This document shows positions 10,209 to 19,122 of a stretch of 64,000 bases of DNA, in pieces. The stretch's first letter is position 1, and each line of letters begins with the position of its first letter. The stretch is from positions 186,001 to 250,000 of the forward strand of contig NZ_JABWEB010000006.1 of assembly GCF_013369485.1 (NCBI RefSeq). The letters are read 5' to 3'. Source of the DNA: Massilia sp. BJB1822. GTDB lineage: Bacteria > Pseudomonadota > Gammaproteobacteria > Burkholderiales > Burkholderiaceae_D. Both the position numbers and the translations under genes were made by a program. The notes below the pieces were generated by a model. The model was given only the letters and a program-made list of their open reading frames with translations. It was not told the origin of the DNA and made no database searches.

Positions 10209-11504
10209 TTATTTATAGCGGTACAGCGGTTGCTGCAGCTGGATGGGACGGATGTCCAGGCGCAGCTTGAGCACCGAATAGGCCTCCGCTTCGCTGGAGG
10301 TGTAGCCGACGCTGTTCAGGGTTTTGCTGAAGCGGAATTCAAAACCCAGGTCCGGATACGGGTCGCGCGGGTTACCGAAGGCGATGCCGATGGCTTCCTG
10401 CTGGGCGTTGTCGATCAGATTGCCCATCAGGTCGAGCACCGCGTTATTGCCGAGGATATCGTTCGTGAACACGGGTTCGCGCATATCGGGCTGGTTCGGA
10501 TCGAGCTTGCCGTCGGCCTTGTCCGGCGCCGGAGTGAAGGCGCGCGTCACCAGATTGAACTTGTCGCCCCGGTCCAGATAGCTGATGGCGGCATTGCTGA
10601 TGTTGAAGCCTTTCACGCCGCGGTCGGTGATCGCGCTGGAGAGGTCGATCAGCAGCGCGCCGCTGTAGCCGATGATTTCCACGTCGCGGTCGGAGTTGAC
10701 CACCATGGCGCTGTTCTCGTCGATGCCCAGGCCGATGTGGTAGCCCTTTTTCAGCATCACGGGAATCATGCGCGCAAAGCGGCCGCGCACAAGCAAGTGC
10801 TGGTCGACGAAGACGTCGTTGCCGATGAAGCCCAGGCCGGGAGCGATTTCGCGGCCGTCGGTCACGCCCATTTTCAGCATGTCCAGCACCGGCTTGGCGT
10901 CGTAGAACATGGTGGTGCTCATGATGGCGGCGCCGGCGCTGGAACCGGCCAGCACACCGCCGCGGCGGTAGGTATCCCAGATGGCGTCGAGCAAGGCGCT
11001 ATGCGTGCCGTCGGCGCGCACCAGGGCTTGCGTGATGCGCGCCTGGTCGCCACCGGCGAAGTAGATGCCGGCGGAGTTGCGGATCATTTCCACCAGCACC
11101 GGATCTTCGGCCGCCTTGCGGTAGTCGCTGCCGCTATACATCACGCCAATCGGCACGAAGAAGGCGTCGGCGCCATACTGATTGAGCTTGGCGATGGTGC
11201 TGTTGGCCGATTTTTCCGGGTTGATGGACGCCGCGCCGAAAACGGCGATGCGCGCCCCCTTGCCGCCCGAAAGCTGCACGATGCGCTGCCACACTTCGGC
11301 ATTGTCGGCGCGCAGGCCGCCGCCGATGATGACCAAGGTGCCCTTCGGCGGCTGCACCACCGGCTTGGCCGGCGGCACCGCCGCTTTCACGGTCTTGGTG
11401 TTCTTCACGGCGGACGCCTCGGCGCAGCCTTGCAGGCCGAAACTGGCGAGCACGATCAGCGCAGTCGTGCCCAGACGTTTAAGCGATAAGAATAAAGAGT
11501 TCAT
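10209..11504 (-). CDS. Cyanophycinase-like lipoprotein (S51)
   Basis: A 431-residue paralogue of the downstream gene. The N-terminus is a lipoprotein signal with the lipobox LQGC (Cys27), so the enzyme is probably lipid-anchored to the outer membrane or in the periplasm. The S51 domain starts at KGTLVIIGGGLRADN; the nucleophile is Ser189 in GSSAGAA. The ribosome site GGAAGGG precedes the ATG. The gene follows the TonB receptor gene by 59 bases on the same strand. A lipoprotein and a soluble copy side by side suggest two cell locations for one activity. The chemistry follows from the family; the anchoring is read from the signal. Confidence 0.87.
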   Translation of the reverse strand: MNSLFLSLKRLGTTALIVLASFGLQGCAEASAVKNTKTVKAAVPPAKPVVQPPKGTLVIIGGGLRADNAEVWQRIVQLSGGKGARIAVFGAASINPEKSANSTIAKLNQYGADAFFVPIGVMYSGSDYRKAAEDPVLVEMIRNSAGIYFAGGDQARITQALVRADGTHSALLDAIWDTYRRGGVLAGSSAGAAIMSTTMFYDAKPVLDMLKMGVTDGREIAPGLGFIGNDVFVDQHLLVRGRFARMIPVMLKKGYHIGLGIDENSAMVVNSDRDVEIIGYSGALLIDLSSAITDRGVKGFNISNAAISYLDRGDKFNLVTRAFTPAPDKADGKLDPNQPDMREPVFTNDILGNNAVLDLMGNLIDNAQQEAIGIAFGNPRDPYPDLGFEFRFSKTLNSVGYTSSEAEAYSVLKLRLDIRPIQLQQPLYRYK

Positions 11505-11563
11505 GTTGCCCTTCCTGCACTGATAACTCTATTGCAAAAACTTTACACAAGCATGACAGCGCA

Positions 11564-14314
11564 TCACTTGAATGCGTAGTTTGCGCTGGCATAGAAACGG
11601 CGTCCACGCGGATCGGTATAGCTTGGATCATAGCCCGAAAGGAAGTGGAATGCCTGGTTGGAGTATGGTGGGCTCTTGTCGAACATATTCTGGATGCCGG
11701 CGCGCAGTTTGATCTGCTTGCTCCAGGCGTAGGAACCCGAGATATCCCACAGCGAATAGGCTTTCACGTGGTTAGCCTTGACCACGCTGCCATCGGTCGG
11801 GTTGATGGCCGAGTTCTGGTCTTCATAGCCCGCGGAGAAGCTGTTCGACAGGGTGGCCGAGAATGGTCCCTGATCCCAGTCGAAGCTGACGGTGTGGCGC
11901 CAGCGCTGCACCACGCCCTCGGTGACGAAGCGGTTCAGGTTGGAGATGAAGGCGTCGCCCGGCGCGGTCTGGATCTTGGAGGCCAGCACATACGTGCCGT
12001 TCAGGTGCGCGCCGAAGCGGCCCACGCCGGTGTGGATATTGTGCACGTCCACCACCAGGTCGATGCCGCTGGCTTTCTGTGCGCCGCGGTTTTCCTTGCG
12101 CAGGTCGATGTAGTCGATCTTGCCGTCTTCGTCGCGGTGCACCAGGGAGCCATACTTGGTCAGGTTGCCGAGGATGATGTCGTCGCCGATTTCGCTGATC
12201 AGATTGGTGCGCTTGATATTCCAGTAGTCGGCGCTGACGGTCAGGTGCTGGCCCGGCTCCATCACGGCGCCCAGCGAAAACTGCTTGCTGCGCTCCGGCT
12301 TCAGGTTGGCATTGCTGTAGCGGCGCGTATTCCAGTTGTCGGCGCAATCGGAGTAGTCGTTTTCCACCGTGGCGCAGTAGACCGGGTCGGGCAGGGTCGC
12401 CGTGCTGCTGTACACCGTGGGGCGGTACAGTTCCGACATGGACGGGGCGCGGAAGCCGCGGCCCATCGAGGCACGCACCAGCAGCGATTTGTTCGGCGTG
12501 TAGCTCAGGCCCACTTTCGGACTGAGGGCGCCGCCAACCTTCTGGTAGCGGTCGTAGCGGGCCGAGATCTGGGCCTGGATCTCCTTGGTGAAGGGCGCCA
12601 GCAGCTCGCCGAAGACGCCGGTCACGCGGCGGCGGTCGCTGGTGGCCTTGCCGCCTTCGGGCGCGTCGTCGTTGTTGATGTTATTGCTCATCAGCAGAGC
12701 CGATGGATTGAAATCGGTGCGCTCGCGGCGCACTTCGCCGCCCACGGCCAGCGACAGTTCGCCGCCCGGCAGCGTGGTCAGGGCGCGCGATGCCTTCATA
12801 TCGAGGCTGTCCATGGTGCCGCGCGCGCGGCGCACCACATCGTTGACCTGGATGCTGTCGATCAGTGCCTGGCCTTCGGGGCTGGATGGACCGAAGGGAT
12901 TGATGCGGCCATCGGCGATGCCCTGCTTGAGTTCCTTGTACAGCAGGTAGCCGTGGGTGTCCTTGTCCTTGACGGTGTTGACGCTGTGGTTGAAGCCCAC
13001 ATCGTAGTCCCAGCCGCCAAGCACGCCGCTGACGCCGAGCACATAGCGCTGGCCTTCGCTGGTCAGCTCACTGGTGCGGCGGCCCGCCTCGTTCAGGCGC
13101 AAGCGCACTTCCAGTTCGCCCGCATCGTCGTCATCCAGGCTATCCAGGCCGGTATTGGCCAGCTGCGGGATCTTGCGGTAATCGATGCCGGCGGTGACGC
13201 GCGCGGCGGAACCGACGTAATAGCTGCGCGAGCGGCTCAGCGCCACCTCGGCATAGGCCTGGGTATCGCTATTGATCTTGAAGACGCCGCGGCTCAGCAG
13301 GTTCTGCTTCTCGGTCTTGGGATACAGCTCGGTGTCGCCCATGTAATCGTAGGTGCAGGCATCCTGGCCGCCGGTGCCGCCCGGCAGATACAGATTGGCC
13401 GGCGGGTTGCATTTCGGGATGGACAGATTGATCATGCGGTTGGTGATTGGCTTGCCGTTCAGCTGGAAGCCGATTTCCTGCAGGTGGTCGCGCTGGGCCG
13501 AGGTCAGGCGGATATTGCCTGGGCTGGTGAAGCCGGACAGCAGATGGCCCAGGCGCTGCGGCACCTGCAGTTCGGAGACGAATTTGCGCTGCGAGGTGCT
13601 CAGGCGGTCGGTGCGCTGCACATCGAAGACGGCGAAGACGTTATAGCCATCATCCTGCAAGTCGCCGACACCGCCGCTGATGGACACGGTGCGCTTGCCG
13701 GCGCCGCCCTCGTCGGTTTTCAGGCCGTAGGCATTCAGCTCCACGCCGCGGAAGTCCTTGCGCGTGATGAAGTTGATCACGCCGCCGATGGCGTCGGTGC
13801 CGTACAGCGAGGAGGCGCCGTCCAGCAGCACTTCCACGCGCTGGATGGCGGCGGCCGGAATATTGTTCAGGTCCACGCCGGTATCGTCGCCGGGCGAGGC
13901 GAAGTTGGCCATGCGGCGGCCGTTCAGCAGCACCAGAGTGGACGAGGTGCCGATGCCGCGCAGGTTGGCGCTGTTGAAGCCGCGCTGGTCGCCGCCCACA
14001 TTGATGCTGGCGCCGTCGGTCAGGCCGCCCACATTGGCGCTGATGCGCGTCATCAGTTCGGCGGCCGTGGTGACGCCGGTCTTGTCGATTTCGGCACGGG
14101 TGATCACCTGCACCGGCAGCGGGGTCTCGGACTCGATCTGCTTGATGGCCGAACCGGTGATTTCCACGCGCGGCAGGACGGGCGCGTTCTGCGCCTGCAC
14201 GCCCTGGGCCAGCAGGCCGGCAGCGACGCCCGCGCCCAGCGCCAGGCGCACCGACAGGGTTAAAGCGGAAAGAGGAAAATGCTTGCTGCCTTGCTGCGGG
14301 TGTGGCTTGCTCAT
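11564..14314 (-). CDS. TonB-dependent outer-membrane receptor
   Basis: An outer-membrane active transporter of about 916 residues. A signal peptide ends near GVQAQ, then comes the plug domain (VEITGSAIK, VLLNGRRM, DGASSLYGTDAIGGVINFIT). A long beta-barrel follows, with the typical terminal aromatic strand ending YASANYAFK. The start at 14314 (MSKPHPQQG) is preferred because GGGGA sits eight bases upstream; ATG 14329 lacks a ribosome site. It lies between the rpiR-type regulator (49-base gap) and the cyanophycinase genes, all on the minus strand. I infer uptake of cyanophycin fragments such as beta-Asp-Arg. The ligand itself cannot be read from the sequence. Confidence 0.92.
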   Translation of the reverse strand: MSKPHPQQGSKHFPLSALTLSVRLALGAGVAAGLLAQGVQAQNAPVLPRVEITGSAIKQIESETPLPVQVITRAEIDKTGVTTAAELMTRISANVGGLTDGASINVGGDQRGFNSANLRGIGTSSTLVLLNGRRMANFASPGDDTGVDLNNIPAAAIQRVEVLLDGASSLYGTDAIGGVINFITRKDFRGVELNAYGLKTDEGGAGKRTVSISGGVGDLQDDGYNVFAVFDVQRTDRLSTSQRKFVSELQVPQRLGHLLSGFTSPGNIRLTSAQRDHLQEIGFQLNGKPITNRMINLSIPKCNPPANLYLPGGTGGQDACTYDYMGDTELYPKTEKQNLLSRGVFKINSDTQAYAEVALSRSRSYYVGSAARVTAGIDYRKIPQLANTGLDSLDDDDAGELEVRLRLNEAGRRTSELTSEGQRYVLGVSGVLGGWDYDVGFNHSVNTVKDKDTHGYLLYKELKQGIADGRINPFGPSSPEGQALIDSIQVNDVVRRARGTMDSLDMKASRALTTLPGGELSLAVGGEVRRERTDFNPSALLMSNNINNDDAPEGGKATSDRRRVTGVFGELLAPFTKEIQAQISARYDRYQKVGGALSPKVGLSYTPNKSLLVRASMGRGFRAPSMSELYRPTVYSSTATLPDPVYCATVENDYSDCADNWNTRRYSNANLKPERSKQFSLGAVMEPGQHLTVSADYWNIKRTNLISEIGDDIILGNLTKYGSLVHRDEDGKIDYIDLRKENRGAQKASGIDLVVDVHNIHTGVGRFGAHLNGTYVLASKIQTAPGDAFISNLNRFVTEGVVQRWRHTVSFDWDQGPFSATLSNSFSAGYEDQNSAINPTDGSVVKANHVKAYSLWDISGSYAWSKQIKLRAGIQNMFDKSPPYSNQAFHFLSGYDPSYTDPRGRRFYASANYAFK

Positions 14315-14363
14315 TCGGTCAATCCCCATTTTTTATTGTAGAAGTTGTTATATTAGCGCTTGC

Positions 14364-15272
14364 TCAACGCTTGCCATATAGGTAAGTGGCGATTACCTCC
14401 GTTAATTGGGCCGCTTTTTCCACATTGGCGCGGTTGGACACCATCAGCGCCGCGGCCAGCGCCTCGATCACGGCCAGGGCCGTGCTGCTGCTGCTGGGCA
14501 GCACCGGATGCACGCTTTGCGCGCACAGCAGATGGTCGGCCAGCGCCGCCAGCGGCGAGGCCGGCGAATCCGTCAGCGCCACGATGGCGGCCTTGCGGTC
14601 CCTGGCAAAGCTGGCCAGGCGGCAGCAGTCAACGGTATAGCGCGGGAAGGAGATGGCCACCACCACGTCCTTCTCCGAGATATTCACCAGGTGGCCGGCG
14701 GCCACCTCCGATCCTCCTATGCCCACCACCTCCACCACATGCGCGCAAAAAGGCTGCAGGTGCTGCACCATGGCGCCCGCCAGATGCGAGGACAGGCCGA
14801 AGCCCATCACATACACGGTGCGGGCCTTGGTCAGCTTGCGCACCACGGCTTCAATCTGGGGCTGGGCCAGGTTGCTGGCCGTGGTGGTGATATTGGCGAG
14901 CGCGTATTCAAGCGACTCGGCCACCGGCGAGGCGCGGCGGCGCTGCTCGATGGAGCTGCGCAGTTTTTCCACCGGCTGCAGCACTTCCTGCAGGGTGTCG
15001 GCCACGGCGCCGCGCATGGCGGCGTAATTGCGGAAGCCGATGTCGCGCGCAAAGCGGCTGACCGTGGCGGTCGACACTTTGCAGCTCTCGGCCAGTTCCT
15101 CGATGCCGAGCGCGGTCACGCGCATCTGATGGCGCAGCAGATAGTTCGCCAGCGTTTTCTTGTTGTGGGAGGAGCCGTCGTCGGCCAGCACGCGCAGCAG
15201 CAGCCGGCCCAAGGCCGAGTGGGCGAATGCCACTTCAGGCGAGGATGCTTCGGCGGCGATGGATGGTTTCAT
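14364..15272 (-). CDS. RpiR/MurR-family transcriptional regulator
   Basis: A 302-residue regulator with an N-terminal RpiR helix-turn-helix (about residues 50-85, including STATVSRFARDIGF) and a C-terminal SIS domain (about 130-270, VYVMGFGLSSHLAG). SIS domains in this family usually bind sugar phosphates, but regulators of amino-acid and dipeptide loci also occur. The ribosome site GGGAGAG stands just before the ATG. It heads the minus-strand receptor/cyanophycinase genes and is divergent from the CphZ/permease pair. A perfect 16-base palindrome lies 22 bases upstream of its start, so it probably controls both arms. Confidence 0.92.
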   Translation of the reverse strand: MKPSIAAEASSPEVAFAHSALGRLLLRVLADDGSSHNKKTLANYLLRHQMRVTALGIEELAESCKVSTATVSRFARDIGFRNYAAMRGAVADTLQEVLQPVEKLRSSIEQRRRASPVAESLEYALANITTTASNLAQPQIEAVVRKLTKARTVYVMGFGLSSHLAGAMVQHLQPFCAHVVEVVGIGGSEVAAGHLVNISEKDVVVAISFPRYTVDCCRLASFARDRKAAIVALTDSPASPLAALADHLLCAQSVHPVLPSSSSTALAVIEALAAALMVSNRANVEKAAQLTEVIATYLYGKR

Positions 15273-15294
15273 TACTCTCCCGGCACTGCATGCA

Positions 15295-15310
15295 TGTAAA
15301 TCGATTTACA
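15295..15310. promoter_or_regulatory. Candidate RpiR operator, perfect palindrome
   Basis: TGTAAATCGATTTACA is a perfect 16-base inverted repeat, 22 bases upstream of the rpiR-type ATG in the divergent spacer. It resembles TGTA-N-TACA operators of the RpiR-family regulator HexR, as I recall them. It sits between the likely promoter and the start of the regulator gene, as expected for autoregulation. Confidence 0.6.
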
Positions 15311-15391
15311 GAATTTACGGTGGCGAAAAAATCAACTAGATCCGACTTTACGCACATCATGCGCAAAACTCAATATTTTTCTGCAGGAATA

Positions 15392-15430
15392 TTTACATCA
15401 ATTTACTTTGTGAAAATCGTGCTACATAAT
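15392..15430 (+). promoter_or_regulatory. Candidate cphZ-arm promoter with second operator copy
   Basis: TTTACATCAATTTACT (15392-15407) matches the perfect palindrome at 15295 in 12 of 16 positions. TTTACT (15402-15407) and CATAAT (15425-15430) are spaced by 17 bases like a sigma-70 promoter, so a repressor on this site would cover the -35 box. The ATG at 15429 falls inside the proposed -10, which favours translation from 15471. Confidence 0.5.
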
Positions 15431-15470
15431 GGGGCAAAATTCCCACCGCGGCGCCAACACAGGGCAACCC

Positions 15471-16601
15471 ATGCAAGCACACACACATCCGATTTCGGCG
15501 CCGCACAGCAGCGCCAGCTATGAACTCCACAGCTTCCACTTCGGCACGCCCGGCCAGGGCAAGAAGGTATATATCCAGGCCTCGCTGCACGCCGACGAAG
15601 TGCCGGCCATGCTGGTGGCGCAGTTCCTGCGCAAGCGCCTGACCGCGCTGGAGGCCGAGGGCAAGCTGCGCGGCGAAATCATCCTGGTGCCGGCCGCCAA
15701 TCCCATCGGCTTGGCGCAGGCGGTGCATGGCGCGCCTTTCGGCCGCTTCGAGCTGGCCAGCGGCATCAATTTCAACCGCGGCTTCAAGCATGTGGCCGAG
15801 GAACTCAAGCAATCGCTGGCCGGCCTGCTGGGCAGCGATGCGCAGGAAAATATCGGTCTGGTGCGCGCGCATGCGCGCCAATCCATCGCGCGCTGGCAGC
15901 CGGCCAGCGATGCCGAGACGCTGAAAAAACATCTGCTGGGCATGGCCATCGATGCCGACTTCGTATTCGACCTGCATTGCGATAACGAAGCGGCGCTGCA
16001 CATCTATGCCGGCACGCCCCTGGCGCCGACCGTGGAGCCGCTGGCGCGCCTGATGGGCGCCCAGGCCGTGCTGCTCTCGCTGGCCGCCGGCGGCGAGCCT
16101 TTCGACGAAGCCTGCAGCCGCCTGTGGTGGGATCTGCAAAGCCATTTCGGTCCCGCCACGCCGATTCCGCCGTCCTGCATGGCGGTCACGGTGGAGCTGC
16201 GCGGCGAGATGGACGTGCACTACGAGCTGGCCGAGCGCGACGCCGAAGCCCTGCTCTGCTACCTGACCCTGAACGGCGTGATCGACGGCGATGCGGCCGG
16301 CGTGGCCGCATCCCTGCCCGCCCCGCTGTGCGCCATGACGCCGCTGGAAGGCTCGGAACCCATCATCGTGCCGCATGCGGGGGTGCTGGTCTACCACCGC
16401 CAGCTGGGCGAACGCCTGAAGGCCGGCGAGGTGGTGGCCGATGTGATCGATCCCGTGAGCGGCCACACCACGCCGCTGCGCTGCACGGTGGATGGCATCT
16501 TCTATGCCCGCACCGCGCACCGCCATGTGCTGCGCGGCTGGAACGTGGGCAAGGTGGCGGGAGCGCAGGCTTACCGCGCCGGCGACCTGCTGAGCCAATA
16601 A
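15471..16601 (+). CDS. cphZ: CphZ/AotO-like beta-Asp-Arg dipeptide hydrolase (M14, aspartoacylase/AstE superfamily)
   Basis: A probable cytoplasmic zinc hydrolase of 376 residues. Zinc ligands are visible as YIQASLHADE (His40, Glu43) and FDLHCD (His169). A candidate catalytic Glu242 lies in TVELRGE. Proteins of this type are usually labelled succinylglutamate desuccinylase/aspartoacylase family. CphZ and Pseudomonas AotO of the same group are reported to split beta-Asp-Arg from cyanophycin. The neighbouring secreted cyanophycinases make that reading much stronger than AstE. The start at 15471 has AGGG upstream; ATG 15429 would overlap the proposed promoter. A permease gene follows after 21 bases. 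The assignment rests on remembered family similarity plus context. Confidence 0.75.
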   Translation: MQAHTHPISAPHSSASYELHSFHFGTPGQGKKVYIQASLHADEVPAMLVAQFLRKRLTALEAEGKLRGEIILVPAANPIGLAQAVHGAPFGRFELASGINFNRGFKHVAEELKQSLAGLLGSDAQENIGLVRAHARQSIARWQPASDAETLKKHLLGMAIDADFVFDLHCDNEAALHIYAGTPLAPTVEPLARLMGAQAVLLSLAAGGEPFDEACSRLWWDLQSHFGPATPIPPSCMAVTVELRGEMDVHYELAERDAEALLCYLTLNGVIDGDAAGVAASLPAPLCAMTPLEGSEPIIVPHAGVLVYHRQLGERLKAGEVVADVIDPVSGHTTPLRCTVDGIFYARTAHRHVLRGWNVGKVAGAQAYRAGDLLSQ

Positions 16602-16622
16602 GGCGAACTGCCAAGGACTCGC

Positions 16623-18011
16623 ATGAAAAAATTCAAACTGCCCAATACCTTTGTCCTGCTGTTCGCCATCCTGGCCCTGATCGCGCTGGCGACCTGGCTG
16701 GTCCCAGGCGGCAAATACGATACCCACCTGGTCAACGGCAAGCAACTGATCGACCCGGCCTCTTTCCACTATATCGACAGCAAGCCGCAGGGACTGGCGG
16801 CGCTGATGATGGCGCCCATCAAGGGCTTTGCCGAGGCGGCGCTGATCATCGGCTTCGTGCTGATCGTGGGCGGCGCCTTCGCCGTGCTGCAAAAGACCGA
16901 GGCTATCGACGCCCTGATCAAATCCATCGCGCGCGCCCACAGCCATTCGCGCTTCGTGCGCGCGGCCCTGATTCCGGTCTTCGTCACCATGTTCTCGCTG
17001 GGCGGCGCCACCTTCGGCATGAACGAGGAAGCAATCCCCTTCATCCTGATCTTCGTGCCGCTGGCGCTGGCGCTGGGTTATGACTCAGTGGTGGGCGTGT
17101 CGATTCCCTTCGTCGGCTCGCAGGTCGGCTTTTCGGCCGCCTTCCTGAATCCCTTCAATGTCGGCATCGCCCAGGGCATCGCCGGGCTGCCGGTGTTTTC
17201 CGGCATGGCTTACCGCATCATCGTGTGGGTCATCGCCACCGCCGTCACCATCGTCTTCCTGATGTGGTACGCGGCGCGCATCAAGCGCCATCCCGAGAAA
17301 AGCCCGACCTGGGTGCTGGACTGCGAAAAGCGCAAGGAGCAGCAGCTCGACCTGAGCGGCTTCACCGGCATGACCCTGCAGCACCGCCTGGTGCTGTGGA
17401 TCTTCGTCGCCACCCTGGGCGCCATGGTGTTCGGCGTGGTGCAGTTCGGCTGGTATATCGAGCAGATCGCCGCCCTATTCCTGACCATGGCCATCCTGGT
17501 CGGCATCGTCGGCCGCCTCGGCACCGACGAGATGGTGGCGTCCTTCCTGCAAGGCGCGCGCGATCTGGTGACCACGGCGCTGGTGATCGCGCTGGCGCGC
17601 GGCACCATGATCCTGGCGCGCGACGCCAATATCATCGACAGCATGCTGCACGGCCTGATGCCACTGGTGCAGTCTTCCAGTCCGGTGTTCGCAGCGCAGA
17701 AGATGTTCCTGATCCAGTCGGTGATCAACTTCTTCATCCACTCCGGCACCGGCCAGGCCGCGCTGACCATGCCCATCATGGCGCCGCTGGCCGATCTGGT
17801 GGGCGTGACGCGCCAGACCGCCATCCTGGCCTACCAGTTCGGCGAGTTCACCACGCCCATGATTCCCACATCCGGCATCACCGTCGGCGTGCTGGCCCTG
17901 GCGCGCATTCCCTGGCTGACCTGGGCGCGCTGGATGGTGCCGCTGCAGCTGATCTACCTGGCGCTGGCCCTGCTGCTGCTTATTCCGCCTTGCCTGATGC
18001 AGTGGCAGTAG
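16623..18011 (+). CDS. YfcC/DcuC-family inner-membrane permease
   Basis: A 462-residue polytopic membrane protein with about 12 hydrophobic segments. Conserved stretches include PGGKYDT after the first helix, GGATFGMNEEAIPF, and the C-terminal HSGTGQAALTMPIMAPL with GEFTTPMIPTSG. These identify the YfcC branch of the DcuC/ArcD-like group, whose members are annotated as basic amino acid antiporters or C4-dicarboxylate carriers. AAGGA precedes the ATG, and the gene is 21 bases behind the CphZ-like gene. I infer import of beta-Asp-Arg or exchange of arginine or its products. Its 3' end overlaps the convergent GNAT gene by 32 bases. Confidence 0.88.
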   Translation: MKKFKLPNTFVLLFAILALIALATWLVPGGKYDTHLVNGKQLIDPASFHYIDSKPQGLAALMMAPIKGFAEAALIIGFVLIVGGAFAVLQKTEAIDALIKSIARAHSHSRFVRAALIPVFVTMFSLGGATFGMNEEAIPFILIFVPLALALGYDSVVGVSIPFVGSQVGFSAAFLNPFNVGIAQGIAGLPVFSGMAYRIIVWVIATAVTIVFLMWYAARIKRHPEKSPTWVLDCEKRKEQQLDLSGFTGMTLQHRLVLWIFVATLGAMVFGVVQFGWYIEQIAALFLTMAILVGIVGRLGTDEMVASFLQGARDLVTTALVIALARGTMILARDANIIDSMLHGLMPLVQSSSPVFAAQKMFLIQSVINFFIHSGTGQAALTMPIMAPLADLVGVTRQTAILAYQFGEFTTPMIPTSGITVGVLALARIPWLTWARWMVPLQLIYLALALLLLIPPCLMQWQ

Positions 18012-18438
18012 CCTGGTCCTGGTAAATGCTGGGGAAGTAGCGCTCCATCAGCGTCGCCGGGCGGGCCGGCGGCGCAAAGCCATACTGCGCGTACAGACCA
18101 TGCGCATCGGAGGTGGCCAGCATGAAGCGGCGCAGTCCCTGCAGGTCAGGGTGGGCCAGCACCGCCTCCATCAGCTGCTTGCTGTAGCCCTTGCCGCGCT
18201 GCGCGGGCAGCACGAACACATCGGCCAGATAGGCGAAGGTGGCGCGGTCGGTGGTGATGCGGGCGAAAGCGATCTGGCTTCCATCCAGATAGCCGCCAAG
18301 GCACAGGGAGTTGGCCAGCGCGCGCTCCACCGTGGCGCGCGGAATATCCTTGGCCCACGCCGTCTGTTGGCTGAGGAAGCGGTGGATCAGGCCGATGTCG
18401 AGCAGGGCCGGATCGTCGCTGATCTGCAACCGGCTCAT
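17980..18438 (-). CDS. GNAT-family N-acetyltransferase
   Basis: A small acetyl-CoA-dependent acyltransferase of 152 residues. The conserved core is visible as ADVFVLPAQRGKGYSKQLM, where QRGKGY is the acetyl-CoA pyrophosphate loop, followed by YAQYGFAPP. The start at 18438 is chosen because its ATG overlaps the TGA of the upstream gene (ATGA), implying translational coupling. The longer frame to 18513 runs inside that gene. The acceptor substrate is unknown. Confidence 0.88.
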   Translation of the reverse strand: MSRLQISDDPALLDIGLIHRFLSQQTAWAKDIPRATVERALANSLCLGGYLDGSQIAFARITTDRATFAYLADVFVLPAQRGKGYSKQLMEAVLAHPDLQGLRRFMLATSDAHGLYAQYGFAPPARPATLMERYFPSIYQDQATATASGKAE

Positions 18439-18983
18439 TGCGTCTGCTTCAGATATTGCGGCGGCAGCGCGGTGGCATCCTCCTCCGACTGCCAGACCAC
18501 GGACTGGATCCACCAGCGCTCGCCGTCGCCCACCAGCTGGATGCTGCTCAAGCTGCGGCGGAAAGGTTCGGCGTCGCCGCGCTCGTGCTTGACCTCATAG
18601 CTGCTCAGCACATGGGCCATCTGGCCGTACTGGTCGACCTGGCGCCGCATCTCGGTCTGGTAAAAGCCTTCCTTGAGAAAGTAATTCACGCTGCCGCCGA
18701 TGTATTCCTCCACCGTGACCATGCGCGACACCAGCTTGCCGCTCTCCTTGTCGCGGCGCAGGGAGGTCAGGCGCGCATCGTGGCGGAACAGGGTGCGCAG
18801 GCGGTTCCAGTCGCGCGGCTGCCCTTTGCCGCCGGACATGGTCTGGTAATAAGCGTCCACCAGGCTGTCGATGCTGTTCACATCGGACGGCATGGGCTGG
18901 GGCGGGCGGTAGCCCCAGGCCACGCTGGCTGCCGCCACTGCCGCCAATGCCATCAGCAGCAAGGTATACATGATCTTCTTCAT
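18435..18983 (-). CDS. Exported NTF2-like (SnoaL-type) protein of unknown function
   Basis: A 182-residue protein with an N-terminal signal peptide or single membrane anchor (residues 1-24), then a compact alpha+beta domain typical of NTF2-like folds: an early helix SIDSLVDAYYQTM, later strands with WWIQSVVWQ. The ribosome site AGGAGAGGG supports the ATG. It is co-directional and overlapping with the downstream GNAT gene. No catalytic residues are evident, and the role is unknown. Confidence 0.75.
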   Translation of the reverse strand: MKKIMYTLLLMALAAVAAASVAWGYRPPQPMPSDVNSIDSLVDAYYQTMSGGKGQPRDWNRLRTLFRHDARLTSLRRDKESGKLVSRMVTVEEYIGGSVNYFLKEGFYQTEMRRQVDQYGQMAHVLSSYEVKHERGDAEPFRRSLSSIQLVGDGERWWIQSVVWQSEEDATALPPQYLKQTQ

Positions 18984-19122
18984 CCGCTTCCCTCTCCTCT
19001 TTGCCTGAATTTCTACGCAATATTACTGAATCAGCAATTCATTGTAGCGCAGTGGCCGCGCCAATAGCCTTCCGCAAGCCAACCTTGTTTATAATCAGTT
19101 CAAGTACAACCGGACCTCCATC

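Noticed and set aside
11645..14263. An 872-codon open frame on the plus strand
   Set aside because: It is antisense to the TonB receptor, has His/Ala/Gly-rich content typical of reversed GC-rich codons, and shows no motifs.
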